The notes below the pieces were generated by a model, which made no database searches, was not told the origin of the DNA, and worked only from the letters and a program-made list of their open reading frames with translations. DNA of 64,000 nucleotides from Chengkuizengella sp. SCS-71B (GTDB lineage Bacteria; Bacillota; Bacilli; Paenibacillales; KCTC-33759), in NCBI RefSeq assembly GCF_040100845.1, contig NZ_JAZHSH010000001.1, forward strand, positions 682,001 through 746,000, written 5' to 3'. Below, piece by piece: positions 34,663 to 44,303 of this stretch; position 1 is the stretch's first letter, and each line of letters begins with the position of its first letter. The translations under genes and the position numbers were made by a program.

Positions 34663-35514
34663 ATGAATAAACAAAAAACACCAGATTGGGTTATTCAATA
34701 TTTAAAAAAGTTGCATTTAACAATACCAGAATCTCCATCGTATGAGTTTTTGGAACAGTTTTGCAAGAGGCATCTTACTACAATACCTTTTGAAAATGTC
34801 AGTAAGTTGCTGGATTTTTCTGATTATAAAACAAACCAGTATTACGTACCTCCGATAGAAAAGTTTGTAGAGAATTTATTTAATGATTTTGGAGGAACTT
34901 GCACCATATTAAACCCTTATGCTCAAAAATTATTATCTTGCATAGGTTATGATTGTGATCTAGTACTGTTGGGTTCAGGTCATACAGCTATTTTAGTGAA
35001 ATTACCTGAATTTCCAGCTGAGCGATTATATATGGATTTTGGTGGGGCCGCGCCAATTTTTAGACCAGTTAGATTTGAAAATAGAAAAAATTTTTCAACT
35101 TATGGACCAGATGAAATTCAAATACTTCCAGATGACGAACAAGAAGGTTATTATCGTTTCACTAGATATCGTCATGGAAAATTTGTAAATAATGCTTGGA
35201 TTTTTAATCCAGATCACATTTGTTCTGATCAAGGTCTTAATGAGGTTATAAAGGTCTCTTTTAAAAAGGATGCTTTTTTTATGTCGAAACTTCGTGTAGA
35301 TTTATTTCAAATAAAAAAAGGGAGAACATTATCTCTAAATAATAATAAACTTACCATTAGAACTTTAGATTTAAAAGAGAAAGAAATAAAATTGAGCAAT
35401 ATTGAGGAAATAGAAAGTGTAATCCATAAAGAGTTTTCCTTGCCAAGGCTTCCTGTGAGAAGAGCTATAGTAGTGTTAGATGAATTAGGCATAGATATTT
35501 TCCAAGAGAAATGA
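34663..35514 (+). CDS. Arylamine N-acetyltransferase family protein
   Basis: The 283-residue enzyme has the NAT triad C80 (FGGTCTILN), H107 (GSGHTAILV) and D125 (YMDFGG), after IPFENVSKLLDF. NATs transfer acetyl from acetyl-CoA to arylamines or hydrazines through the Cys. The usual RGGxC context reads FGGTC here, and the residue after Cys is Thr rather than Phe or Tyr, so acceptor choice may differ. GGAG precedes the ATG. It is monocistronic. Confidence 0.85.
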   Translation: MNKQKTPDWVIQYLKKLHLTIPESPSYEFLEQFCKRHLTTIPFENVSKLLDFSDYKTNQYYVPPIEKFVENLFNDFGGTCTILNPYAQKLLSCIGYDCDLVLLGSGHTAILVKLPEFPAERLYMDFGGAAPIFRPVRFENRKNFSTYGPDEIQILPDDEQEGYYRFTRYRHGKFVNNAWIFNPDHICSDQGLNEVIKVSFKKDAFFMSKLRVDLFQIKKGRTLSLNNNKLTIRTLDLKEKEIKLSNIEEIESVIHKEFSLPRLPVRRAIVVLDELGIDIFQEK

Positions 35515-35900
35515 TCGATTGACTTTCACTGAAAGATATGTTAACTTGTAAAAGTTGTTGCTTTAAACCTCAGATTGTTCCTCATTAGGTATTTTTCCTC
35601 ACCATATGATTCAAATTCTCATAACCCTAATAGAGTTTGTAAGTATTACTGATTCACACTGGCGCGGTCATCGGAGCCGCAAGGACAAAAGAGAGGTAGG
35701 GCTTTTGTTGTTTTAAGTTATACAAAAAATAAAATGGTATACATTTTAAAATATATGGAACTAAGCAACACTCAAAAGCTGATATTCATACATGCATGAA
35801 GGTATGAAATATCAGCTTTTTTAACTTATGAATGAATCAATCTTGAATGGGTTCCGCGGTTTGGTTTTACTGGATTGTATGAGTTTGAATCATTTTTTTA
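35515..35900 (+). other. Intergenic stretch with a GC-rich patch and a terminator
   Basis: AAAAGCTGATATT and CATAC (35774-35791) pair with GTATG and AATATCAGCTTTTTT (35802-35822), a strong terminator. At 35651-35700 GATTCACACTGGCGCGGTC and GGAGCCGCAAGGAC form a patch much richer in GC than its surroundings and loosely like the dispersed repeat box. No gene is seen. Confidence 0.6.
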
Positions 35901-36662
35901 TCAATCTTTCTGCTGTTTGTCACAATAAATATGCATAACTTGTTTCATAAATTCAGCCAATCCTTCTTTGTGTTTATCTATATTGTTAGTAAATCGTACA
36001 TCTGCAACGTACATGTCTCCAAGCCCTCTAAAGGTATCTATCGTACATTCGTAATAGTACTTCGTAATGTGCTGTCTCCATTCATGAATAGCTTTTTGAG
36101 CCTGTTCATCCTCCGGTCCGAATTCCATTCTTGAAGCTATCGTACTATAGATGTGATTTGCTTCCTCAGTGATGTTTTTCCAATCTTCTTTTGTATAGTT
36201 TTTTGTTTTCTGTATAGTTTTTTCATAACTTTCACCATATTTTTGTTTCGCTTCTTCAGCATATTTTGCTTGATGTTCTTCAATTTTTTTCATATCAAAC
36301 CCGTTAAACATCTCTTTGTTTTCCATTTTTATTCCTCCTTCAATTGACTCTAATGTTTTATTTACCGTTTTGATCATTTTCTCGATGCGTTTTTTCTTTT
36401 TTAATAACACTTCTTTGTGAGTTTTAAGAGCTTCTTTTCTGTCAAAGTCAGCTCGATCTAAAATCTCTTTAATTTCCTGCAGACTAAAATCCATTTCCTT
36501 AAAAAATAAGATTTGCTGCAGTCTTTCGAGGTTTTGATCAGTATAAAGTCTATATCCGGCCGGAGTTGTTGTTTCAGGTTCAAGCAGACCAATTCGATCA
36601 TAGTGGTGAAGCGTGCGCACACTTACACCTACAATGTTTGAAACTTCTTTTACTTTATACAT
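35901..36662 (-). CDS. MerR-family regulator with TipAS antibiotic-recognition domain
   Basis: The 253-residue protein has a winged HTH (MYKVKEVSNIVGVSVRTLHH, then YDRIGLLEPETTTPAGYRLY; 1-70), a dimerisation coiled coil (75-110) and a C-terminal TipAS domain (from about 125) with YTKEDWKNITEEANHIYS and HEWRQHITKYYY. It resembles Mta of B. subtilis and SkgA/TipA, which activate genes on binding hydrophobic drugs by bending spaced promoters. No efflux gene is adjacent; the upstream gene on the other side is an aldo/keto reductase on the same strand. Confidence 0.9.
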   Translation of the reverse strand: MYKVKEVSNIVGVSVRTLHHYDRIGLLEPETTTPAGYRLYTDQNLERLQQILFFKEMDFSLQEIKEILDRADFDRKEALKTHKEVLLKKKKRIEKMIKTVNKTLESIEGGIKMENKEMFNGFDMKKIEEHQAKYAEEAKQKYGESYEKTIQKTKNYTKEDWKNITEEANHIYSTIASRMEFGPEDEQAQKAIHEWRQHITKYYYECTIDTFRGLGDMYVADVRFTNNIDKHKEGLAEFMKQVMHIYCDKQQKD

Positions 36663-36740
36663 GATGTATCACCTCCAAATTCATCGTAAGCTATGACGTA
36701 TGGTTAGAGTCAACTAAAAGATAAATAATTTATTTTGAAA

Positions 36741-36775
36741 ATAGACCGCCTTTATTTAAAAGCGGTCTATCCGTA
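36741..36775 (-). terminator. Hairpin after the second aldo/keto reductase
   Basis: ATAGACCGC / GCGGTCTAT with an AT-rich loop, followed on the minus strand by TTTTC. Confidence 0.65.
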
Positions 36776-36784
36776 ATTTTTACT

Positions 36785-37714
36785 TTATTTTTCTTCCTCT
36801 TCATCCTTCCAAGCCTGTGGATGATTATCACTAATATATTGAACAGCGGCTGTATTTGACTCAACTTGCTTCACATTTTTACAACCGGGAATAACTGTAG
36901 TGACTGCTGGATGTTTGAGACACCATGCTAATGCCCATTGAGCCATATCCATCTTTTTAGGAACTTCATATTGTTTGATTTCCTCAACAATTTTTAGCCT
37001 GTCATCTCGATCTGTATGTCGATGTCTTACGTCTGTCTGACCGAACTCAGCACCTGGTTTATATTTTCCACTTAAATAACCGCTTGCTAATGGAACTCTA
37101 GCTAATACACCAAGATCTTGTTCTTGGCAAGAAGGGAATACTTCATTTTCTGGTTTGCGATCTAATCGATTATATACAACCTGTATCGCTTTTGCGTTTA
37201 CTTTCGTTGCGTTATTGGTTTGATGTATGTTTTCGTTGCTTCCAATTGAAATTCCAAGATGACGTATTTTCCCTGCTTGTATTTGTTTGTCTAAGGCTGT
37301 CCACAATTCATCATTATCGAAGTATTCATCTGAACCAGAGTGGAATTGATACAGATCAATATAATCTGTTTGAAGAGCCTTTAAAGAGTTTTCCAACTGC
37401 TTGATGACTTGATTTGCACTCCAAACTTGATCACGTTCAAATAAGTCGTTAAACTTATGTCCAAATTTAGTGGCCACAACCCAATCTTCTCGTTTTTCAT
37501 TTTTTAAATATTGTCCAATTAATGATTCCGATAAATGATCACCATAACATTCAGCAGTATCAATAAGATTGATGCCAACCTCTTTTGCTTTTTCTAAAAT
37601 TTGTGCTGCTTCTTGGGCAGTATAGGTTTTACCCCATTCCCCTCCAAATTGCCATGTTCCTACTCCAACAATAGATACTTTTAAATCCGTTTTTCCAAGA
37701 CGACGATATTTCAT
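36785..37714 (-). CDS. Aldo/keto reductase
   Basis: The 309-residue reductase starts MKYRRLGKTDLKVSIVGVGT, the normal family N-terminus. This start is preferred to a longer one at 37738 because AGGAGAG lies eight bases upstream. The tetrad is D52, Y57, K83 and H125. It belongs to a different subgroup from the reductase at 11241 (it resembles YhdN/GSP69-like proteins). The terminal residues are Glu/Lys-rich. It is 33 bases from the flavin monooxygenase gene on the same strand and likely co-transcribed. Confidence 0.9.
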   Translation of the reverse strand: MKYRRLGKTDLKVSIVGVGTWQFGGEWGKTYTAQEAAQILEKAKEVGINLIDTAECYGDHLSESLIGQYLKNEKREDWVVATKFGHKFNDLFERDQVWSANQVIKQLENSLKALQTDYIDLYQFHSGSDEYFDNDELWTALDKQIQAGKIRHLGISIGSNENIHQTNNATKVNAKAIQVVYNRLDRKPENEVFPSCQEQDLGVLARVPLASGYLSGKYKPGAEFGQTDVRHRHTDRDDRLKIVEEIKQYEVPKKMDMAQWALAWCLKHPAVTTVIPGCKNVKQVESNTAAVQYISDNHPQAWKDEEEEK

Positions 37715-37747
37715 GTATTTTCTCTCCTCTAAATACAAATATTATAA

Positions 37748-38806
37748 TTACACACTTATTTGAGTTTTTACGATATATTCTGCATCTTCTCCAACTCCAC
37801 CAAGGAGGGCAGAGGGTCTTTTATGTAACCATGGTAATCCTATGAAAAATAAACCTGGAACTTGAGAAACTCCTCTTTTGTGCAAAGGGTTCCCTTTTTG
37901 ATTAAGTACATTATTTATTTTAATCCAATCAAAGTTCTGTGTAAAACCTGTTGCCCATATGATATTCTTTACAGTTAATGTTTTTCCATCTTCAAAAGTA
38001 ACCTTATTCCCATCTATAGATATTGTTTTTGCAGTTATTTTCACTTTATTTTGGTGAATAAGTTCTTTCAATTCAGTACCCATAATGGGTTCAGGTTGTT
38101 TTTTGATCCATTCTCCTAACTTCGTTCCTGTATGGAACACATCATAGATTTTGAGTATTTCAAACCACCAAAAGACACTTTTTCCTGCAAACTTATGTGG
38201 TGAAAATTTTAAATTTTGACTAGAGGAGAGATAAACATCATGTGAGTTACTAAGCTCTACGGCAATTTGTGCTCCAGAGTTTCCTGCCCCTACAACTAAT
38301 GTGTTTCCCTTATGCAGTTGCTGAGGGTTTTTATATTCTGAAGAGTGTAATTGGATGATTTTCTCATCTAAACTTGAACACTTCAATTTAGGGATGAAGG
38401 AAGATTGAAATGGACCTGTAGCAATGACAACTACTTTTGAATGATATGTTTTATGGTTTGTTTCTGTAATAAAAACATCATTTTCTTTTGTTAATTGTAT
38501 GACATGGGTATCAAGTTCTACTGGGATGGAAAACTGTTTTTTATATTTTTTTAAATAATCTGCTGTTTCATTTTTATTAGGGTATCCATTAGGATTGCCT
38601 GGAAATGACAACCCTGGTAAACTACTGTACTTTCTAGGTGAAAATAAGATTAAAGAATCGTAACGTTTAATCCATGTTTCTCCTATTTGTACGTTTTGAT
38701 CTAATAATAAAAAAGATAGATTTGATTTTTTTAAATAATAGCCTATGGCTAGCCCTGCCTGTCCTGCACCGATGACGATGACATCTAATTTTACTAATTC
38801 ATTCAC
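37748..38806 (-). CDS. Flavin-containing monooxygenase-like oxidoreductase (CzcO-like)
   Basis: The 352-residue protein has an FAD-binding GAGQAG (13-18), a second dinucleotide fold GAGNSGAQIAVELS (near 172) for NADPH and the late ATG-type WATGFTQNFDWI motif. These define the CzcO/TrkA-like class B flavoprotein family. The substrate is not predictable. An aldo/keto reductase follows on the same strand, so the pair may act on one carbonyl or sulfur compound; that is inference. Confidence 0.87.
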   Translation of the reverse strand: MNELVKLDVIVIGAGQAGLAIGYYLKKSNLSFLLLDQNVQIGETWIKRYDSLILFSPRKYSSLPGLSFPGNPNGYPNKNETADYLKKYKKQFSIPVELDTHVIQLTKENDVFITETNHKTYHSKVVVIATGPFQSSFIPKLKCSSLDEKIIQLHSSEYKNPQQLHKGNTLVVGAGNSGAQIAVELSNSHDVYLSSSQNLKFSPHKFAGKSVFWWFEILKIYDVFHTGTKLGEWIKKQPEPIMGTELKELIHQNKVKITAKTISIDGNKVTFEDGKTLTVKNIIWATGFTQNFDWIKINNVLNQKGNPLHKRGVSQVPGLFFIGLPWLHKRPSALLGGVGEDAEYIVKTQISV

Positions 38807-38898
38807 GAAATTTCCGCCTTCCCATAAAAAAACATTTGCGTTTTATACTAAGTCATGGTATATTAATTCTTGTCGCAACAAAAGGTATGAATGAATAA

Positions 38899-38975
38899 CG
38901 GGACGTAGCTCAGCTTGGTAGAGCACTTGGTTTGGGACCAAGGGGTCGCATGTTCAAATCGTGTCGTCCCGACCA
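38899..38975 (+). tRNA. tRNA-Pro (UGG)
   Basis: The acceptor stem is CGGGACG / CGTCCCG, the anticodon loop TTTGGGA gives TGG, the T-loop is GTTCAAATC and the CCA end is encoded. Confidence 0.95.
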
Positions 38976-38989
38976 CTAATACCTTACAT

Positions 38990-39063
38990 GCGGGTGTAGT
39001 TCAATGGTAGAACTCCAGCCTTCCAAGCTGGTCGCGTGGGTTCGATTCCCATCACCCGCTCCA
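38990..39063 (+). tRNA. tRNA-Gly (UCC)
   Basis: The acceptor stem is GCGGGTG / CACCCGC, the anticodon loop CTTCCAA gives TCC, the T-loop is GTTCGATTC and the CCA end is encoded. It is 14 bases after tRNA-Pro. Confidence 0.95.
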
Positions 39064-39225
39064 TTACATATTACTATTAATTCAGTTCAGAGCATAGAAA
39101 TGTTCTGTTTTTTTGTTTCTAGATTAGAAGGAATAGTTGAAACAAATCACAACTAAGTCTTAAATTACTTGCAATTTATAACTTATTTTCTTATAATACC
39201 GTTATTGAAATTAAATACAAAAATG

Positions 39226-39479
39226 CATTGAAGGGGAAAAGTAAGTAGCACTTCAAATACAGGGAAGAAAAGCCTAGATTGAGAGCCTTTCTACTTGAAC
39301 AGACTACTGAAGTTCGCCCCGGAGCAGAAACTTGAAAAAACCAACTTTTTGGAAGTAGAGTATTCCGGTGAATACACCGTTATTTAAATGAAGTGAGAAT
39401 ATTCATAGCCATTGAATGTTCTAATTAGGGTGGTACCACGGCTCTTTCGTCCCTTACGGATGAAGGAGTCTTTTTTGAT
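39226..39479 (+). promoter_or_regulatory. T-box riboswitch upstream of pheST
   Basis: The T-box core AGGGTGGTACCACG lies at about 39428-39441. A stem I region precedes it with GAAGTTCGCCCCGGAGC, where TTC at 39313-39315 is the likely specifier codon for tRNA-Phe. The terminator is GGCTCTTTCGTCC / GGATGAAGGAGTC followed by TTTTTT (to 39476). Uncharged tRNA-Phe should stabilise the antiterminator and raise pheST expression. Confidence 0.93.
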
Positions 39480-39559
39480 GCAATGACATCTGCGGTTGTT
39501 TTTCACTTTTTGGATTTGGAATAGTCAGTTTTGTCGATACATTTGAAGGAGGGTAAATA

Positions 39560-40594
39560 ATGAAAGAACAATTAGAAGCACTAAAACTGGAAGCTCTAAA
39601 GGAGCTTGAGAATGTTAATGACAGCAAAGCACTGAATGAATTAAGAGTGAAATATTTAGGGAAAAAAGGACCATTAACTGAGATTTTAAGAGGCATGGGT
39701 AAGCTTTCAAACGAGGAAAGACCTGTCATCGGACAAGTTGCCAATGAAGTTCGTTCAGCGATTGGGAATGGAATTCAGTTGAAGCAAGATCAAATTTCAC
39801 AAAGAGAATTAGAAAATCGCTTAAAAGAAGAAACGATTGATATCACTTTACCAGGAAGAAAGCCATCTCAAGGAGCCATTCATCCACTTAATAAAGTTAT
39901 TCAAGATATTGAAGATATTTTCGTTGGTATGGGATATACGGTAGAAGAAGGACCAGAGGTCGAACAGGATTATTATAATTTTGAAGCATTAAACTTACCT
40001 AAAGACCATCCAGCTAGAGATATGCAAGATACTTTTTATATTACTGAAGAGCTTTTAATGAGAACTCATACTTCTCCAGTACAGATCAGAACGATGGAAG
40101 CGAAAAAAGGGGAAGTTCCAGTAAAAATTATTTGTCCGGGTCGAGTGTATCGAAGAGACGATGATGATGCAACTCACTCTCACGTTTTCACTCAAATCGA
40201 AGGATTAGTCATTGATAAAAACGTTAGAATGAGTGACCTAAAAGGTACGTTGTTACAGTTCGTACAAGAAATGTACGGTAAAGATACACAAATTCGCTTA
40301 CGTCCAAGCTTCTTCCCATTTACGGAACCAAGTGCAGAGGTGGATATTACTTGTGCAAGTTGTAAAGGTGAAGGGTGTCGTATTTGTAAACAAACAGGCT
40401 GGATCGAGATACTAGGATCAGGTATGGTTCATCCTCGCGTATTAGAAATGGCAGGGTATGATCCAAATGAATATAGTGGTTTCGCTTTCGGAATGGGTGT
40501 AGAAAGAATAGCGATGTTGAAATATGGCATCGATGATATCCGCCATTTCTTTACGAATGACTTACGTTTCTTAAATCAATTTGTTCGAATATAG
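39560..40594 (+). CDS. pheS: Phenylalanyl-tRNA synthetase alpha subunit
   Basis: The 344-residue class II synthetase subunit has an N-terminal coiled coil that grips tRNA-Phe and a catalytic domain with motif 2 ([20 protein letters not shown]) and motif 3 ([14 protein letters not shown]). Phe is activated here in the alpha2-beta2 enzyme. AAGGAGGG precedes the ATG. It is controlled by the T-box leader and followed after 21 bases by pheT. Confidence 0.97.
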   Translation: MKEQLEALKLEALKELENVNDSKALNELRVKYLGKKGPLTEILRGMGKLSNEERPVIGQVANEVRSAIGNGIQLKQDQISQRELENRLKEETIDITLPGRKPSQGAIHPLNKVIQDIEDIFVGMGYTVEEGPEVEQDYYNFEALNLPKDHPARDMQDTFYITEELLMRTHTSPVQIRTMEAKKGEVPVKIICPGRVYRRDDDDATHSHVFTQIEGLVIDKNVRMSDLKGTLLQFVQEMYGKDTQIRLRPSFFPFTEPSAEVDITCASCKGEGCRICKQTGWIEILGSGMVHPRVLEMAGYDPNEYSGFAFGMGVERIAMLKYGIDDIRHFFTNDLRFLNQFVRI

Positions 40595-40615
40595 AAGAGA
40601 AGGAAGTGAAAATAG

Positions 40616-43054
40616 ATGAAAGTATCTTATCAATGGTTAGCTGAATATGTGGATGTATCAGGATATACGGCTTCAGATTTAGCAGAAAAATTAACACGCA
40701 GCGGAGTAGAAGTTGATGTTGTTGAAAAATTAAATAAAGGTGTTACAGGTGTAGTTGTCGGATATGTAAAAACGTGTGAAAAACATCCGAATGCAGATAA
40801 ATTAAACCTATGTACTGTAGATGTTGGTCAAGAAGAAGAACTTCAAATTATTTGCGGAGCGAAAAATATCGAAGCAGGTCAAAAGGTTCCTGTAGCTGTA
40901 CCAGGTGCTGTATTGCCTGGGAATTTTAAAATTAAAAAAGCGAAACTTCGCGGGATAGAATCTAATGGTATGATCTGTTCTGCTAAAGAATTAGGCATGA
41001 ACGATCGATTGTTGCCTAAAGAAATTCAAGAAGGCATTTTAGTCCTTCCGGCAGATATAAATGTAGGTGAAGATATTTTAGAAGTACTTGGTTTAAATGA
41101 CGAAGTATTGGAGCTTGAGCTTACACCTAACCGCTCTGATTGTCTAAGTATGGCGGGTACAGCTTTTGAAATTGGGGCAATCTTAGGAAGAGAAATTAAA
41201 TTGCCTGCAACAGAGGTTAGCACTTCTAAAACAAAAGCATCTGAAAAAATCAGTGTGAAAAATTTGAGCCCTGAACATTGTCATCATTATTCTGCGAGAT
41301 ATATTGAGGAAGTATCCATCCAGCCAAGTCCTTTATGGATGCAAAATCGATTAATGGCTGCGGGTATTCGTCCTATAAACAATATTGTGGATATTACGAA
41401 CTATGTGATGTTAGAGTACGGTCAACCATTACATGCATTTGATGCAGACCAATTGAACGATGGTCATATTGAAGTTCGTTTAGCAAATAAAGATGAAAAA
41501 ATGACTTCTTTAGATAATGAAGAAAGAACATTAGATGATCATATGTTGCTAATTACAGATGGCACAAAACCTGTTGCTATAGCTGGTGTGATGGGTGGTT
41601 CCAATTCAGAAGTTCAAACGCAAACAAAAAATATCTTACTTGAATCAGCCAAGTTCTCAGGAAGTACTGTTCGTATCACTTCTAAAAAACTTGGATTAAG
41701 ATCCGAGTCAAGTCTTCGATTTGAAAAAGAAGTGAACCCAGAAAATGTTACAGTTGCGTTAAATCGAGCTGCTGCACTTTTATCGCAATATGCGAATGGA
41801 AAAGTGGCAGATGGAATTGTAGAGGAGCTTTCAACACAAAATCCTGCAGTTAACATTCAAATAAGTTTGCAAAAAGTTAATGATTATTTGGGTACAGACT
41901 TAACTAAGCAGGATGTATTAAATGTGTTCGATCGATTACAATTTTCTTATACAGAAGCGGATGAAAATGAAGTGATTGTCCATATACCAACTCGACGCGG
42001 AGATATTACAAGAGATGTGGATTTAATTGAGGAAGTGGCACGTTTACATGGGTATGATCATATTCCAACTAGCCTAATGATTGGTGCAACAACACCAGGT
42101 TCACTATCTAAAGAACAGAAAATTAGAAGAGCGATCCGTCGAATTTTAACAGATGAAGGTTTGTACGAGACGGTAAACTATTCTTTTACACACCCTAGTC
42201 AAATTAAGTTATTCCCAGGTATGTATGCCGAAACTGAACCCATTTCACTAGCAATGCCAATGAGTGAAGATAGAAGTACTTTGAGAACAAGTTTAATACC
42301 TCATCTTTTGGATGTAGCATCTTATAATAAAAATAGAAATCAATCAGATGTTCATATTTTTGAAATTGGAAATGTATTTCTTACAGAAGAACAATCTTTA
42401 TCTAAACAACCCGAAGAAAAAGAACTTCTATCTATTTTGCTAACAGGTAAAAGAGAAGCTGCAAATTGGTCTGTACAAGAAAATAACGTAGATTTTTATG
42501 ATCTAAAAGGTCACATTGAAACTTTGTTTGAGGTTATTGGAATTTCGGGTTTACAATTTGTTTCGACTAGTCCGGATGGTTTCCACCCTGGTAGAACGGC
42601 TTCTATTCAAATCAAAACGGAAGATAAAGTGATTGAACTTGGAACGTTGGGGCAGTTGCATCCTTCTATACAACAAGAAAAAGATTTAGACGAAGTATAT
42701 ATTTTAGAAATCACGTTAGAAGAAGTTTATAAACTTGCTAATTTTGATATCCATTATACTACGTTACCAAAATATCCAGCGATTGGAAGAGATATTGCCG
42801 TTGTTGTAGATCAATCCTTACAAATTGGAGAAATTATAAATTCGATCAAAGAAACAGCGAAGGAGCTGCTTGAATCCGTTCAAGTTTTCGATATTTATAC
42901 AGGAGAAAAAGTGGATGACAATAAAAAGAGCGTGGCGTTATCCTTAGTTTATAGACATTTAGAGCGTACATTAACAGATGAAGAAGTTACGGATCTTCAT
43001 GGTAAAGTAGTTGAAGAAATTGGAAAATCTTTTCATGCAGAATTAAGGAAATAA
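40616..43054 (+). CDS. pheT: Phenylalanyl-tRNA synthetase beta subunit
   Basis: The 812-residue subunit has a tRNA-binding EMAP-like domain (about 40-150), the B3/B4 editing domain with LELTPNRSDCLSMAG nearby, a B5 domain (about 400-480), a catalytic-like core and a C-terminal FDX-ACB domain (YPAIGRDIAVVVD, about 720-810). It contributes tRNA recognition and hydrolysis of Tyr-tRNA(Phe). Length matches other Bacillales. AGAAGGAAG precedes the ATG. Confidence 0.97.
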   Translation: MKVSYQWLAEYVDVSGYTASDLAEKLTRSGVEVDVVEKLNKGVTGVVVGYVKTCEKHPNADKLNLCTVDVGQEEELQIICGAKNIEAGQKVPVAVPGAVLPGNFKIKKAKLRGIESNGMICSAKELGMNDRLLPKEIQEGILVLPADINVGEDILEVLGLNDEVLELELTPNRSDCLSMAGTAFEIGAILGREIKLPATEVSTSKTKASEKISVKNLSPEHCHHYSARYIEEVSIQPSPLWMQNRLMAAGIRPINNIVDITNYVMLEYGQPLHAFDADQLNDGHIEVRLANKDEKMTSLDNEERTLDDHMLLITDGTKPVAIAGVMGGSNSEVQTQTKNILLESAKFSGSTVRITSKKLGLRSESSLRFEKEVNPENVTVALNRAAALLSQYANGKVADGIVEELSTQNPAVNIQISLQKVNDYLGTDLTKQDVLNVFDRLQFSYTEADENEVIVHIPTRRGDITRDVDLIEEVARLHGYDHIPTSLMIGATTPGSLSKEQKIRRAIRRILTDEGLYETVNYSFTHPSQIKLFPGMYAETEPISLAMPMSEDRSTLRTSLIPHLLDVASYNKNRNQSDVHIFEIGNVFLTEEQSLSKQPEEKELLSILLTGKREAANWSVQENNVDFYDLKGHIETLFEVIGISGLQFVSTSPDGFHPGRTASIQIKTEDKVIELGTLGQLHPSIQQEKDLDEVYILEITLEEVYKLANFDIHYTTLPKYPAIGRDIAVVVDQSLQIGEIINSIKETAKELLESVQVFDIYTGEKVDDNKKSVALSLVYRHLERTLTDEEVTDLHGKVVEEIGKSFHAELRK

Positions 43055-43134
43055 AGCAGGGAATTAGGTCAATCATATCGAAATAAGTTATCATAGAAAC
43101 ATATTGATTTTTTGTTTGGTAGGGAGGACGACCT

Positions 43135-43671
43135 GTGAAGCCTGAGGAAGAAAAAACTAGAGTAACTGTCAACATCTACGGGACACAATATAAAATGAAA
43201 GGGAGTCCAGATATGACTCCTGAATATATAAAAGAAATTGCGTCCTATGTGGATGGTAAAATGCGCACAATAGCTGGTGAACAAACGAAATTAGATCTAA
43301 ACCGTTTATCTGTTTTATCTGCTTTATATATCTCAAATGAGTATTTTCAAGTAAAGGACATTCAACAGGAAAATGAAATATTGAATGTCAGAATACAGAA
43401 ACTTGAATCAGAAAACGAATTGTATATGAAACAAAATCAAGAAAAAAGTGAAATAGAAGAGCGATTAATACAAGAAATATCCCAACTGAAAAAGTACCAA
43501 CAGAAACTAGAAGAGGATCTTAAAGATGCTTGGCAACAAAAAGAACAAGCAAAAGATAAATCAGATCAGATTGAAGAGAAGTACAGCAAGTTACAGGACG
43601 CCTTTAACAAATTAAAGAGTGAGTACAATGAGTGGATTGAGCTTGCAGAAAAAGAACTGAAAATAGAATAG
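43135..43671 (+). CDS. zapA: Cell division protein ZapA, long form
   Basis: The N-terminal 80 residues are ZapA-like (RVTVNIYGTQYKMKG, LSVLSALYISNEYFQV). ZapA binds and bundles FtsZ filaments at the division ring. The protein is 178 residues against about 85 in B. subtilis, because a continuous coiled coil (about 82-175) rich in Glu, Lys and Gln is attached. Extended forms are seen in other Bacillales near pheT. GTG start behind AGGGAGGAC. Confidence 0.88.
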   Translation: MKPEEEKTRVTVNIYGTQYKMKGSPDMTPEYIKEIASYVDGKMRTIAGEQTKLDLNRLSVLSALYISNEYFQVKDIQQENEILNVRIQKLESENELYMKQNQEKSEIEERLIQEISQLKKYQQKLEEDLKDAWQQKEQAKDKSDQIEEKYSKLQDAFNKLKSEYNEWIELAEKELKIE

Positions 43672-43674
43672 AGA

Positions 43675-43712
43675 AAAAGCATCTTATACCACTTGGTTTA
43701 AGATGCTTTTTT
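43675..43712 (+). terminator. Rho-independent terminator
   Basis: AAAAAGCATCTTA / TAAGATGCTTTTTT after zapA. Confidence 0.9.
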
Positions 43713-43735
43713 GTTTAGCTTAACCTTACTTCACA

Positions 43736-44119
43736 TTATTCAACAACTAATGTAGATATCATGTCTTTGTGTCCAGTACCACATTGAATGGAACATTTAA
43801 TTTGATAGGTTCCTGCTTCATTAATTGTAAATTGTTTTGGAGTGCTCGGGTCAATTTCAATACCAAGTTCCTTAATCTTAAATGCATGAAATCCTTCAGC
43901 GTTTTCAATTGAAAAATTAACAGGCTCTCCAACGGCTACTTTATATTCTGCTTTATCAAATGCCCAGTTAGATGCAGTTAACTTCAATTCCTTAGCATCT
44001 GCAGAAGATGTTTCAACAGCAGCATTATTTGTTGCTTCACCTGGTTCCTCTGAAGCTCCACAAGCCGCTGCAGTTAACACTACCGCTAACATCGTAACTA
44101 GAAATAACATTTTTTTCAT
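43736..44119 (-). CDS. Free-standing CuA (cytochrome oxidase subunit II-like) lipoprotein
   Basis: The 127-residue protein has a lipobox with Cys20 (TAAAC), an Ala/Glu/Thr-rich spacer and one cupredoxin domain. C109, C113, H117 and M120 (CSIQCGTGHKDM) with H78 (GFHAFKI) form a binuclear CuA site. There are no transmembrane hairpin or haem domains as in real subunit II. It should accept or pass electrons, or carry copper, outside the membrane. AGGGGGTTAAATCA precedes the ATG. It is divergent from a methionine-rich protein. Confidence 0.88.
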   Translation of the reverse strand: MKKMLFLVTMLAVVLTAAACGASEEPGEATNNAAVETSSADAKELKLTASNWAFDKAEYKVAVGEPVNFSIENAEGFHAFKIKELGIEIDPSTPKQFTINEAGTYQIKCSIQCGTGHKDMISTLVVE

Positions 44120-44303
44120 TGATTTAACCCCCTAAGAAAATTTTATACCCATACAAATTTTAATTGTAATAAAATGAATTTGACATGGCAAACTAGTGAA
44201 ATTCGTGACAATCATGTGAACAATCACAGAATGATAGGCGAATGCATAGGATGTATCGCTAATATAATAAAAGAGGAATACCTAAAGAAAGGAGCAAGAT
44301 CAT

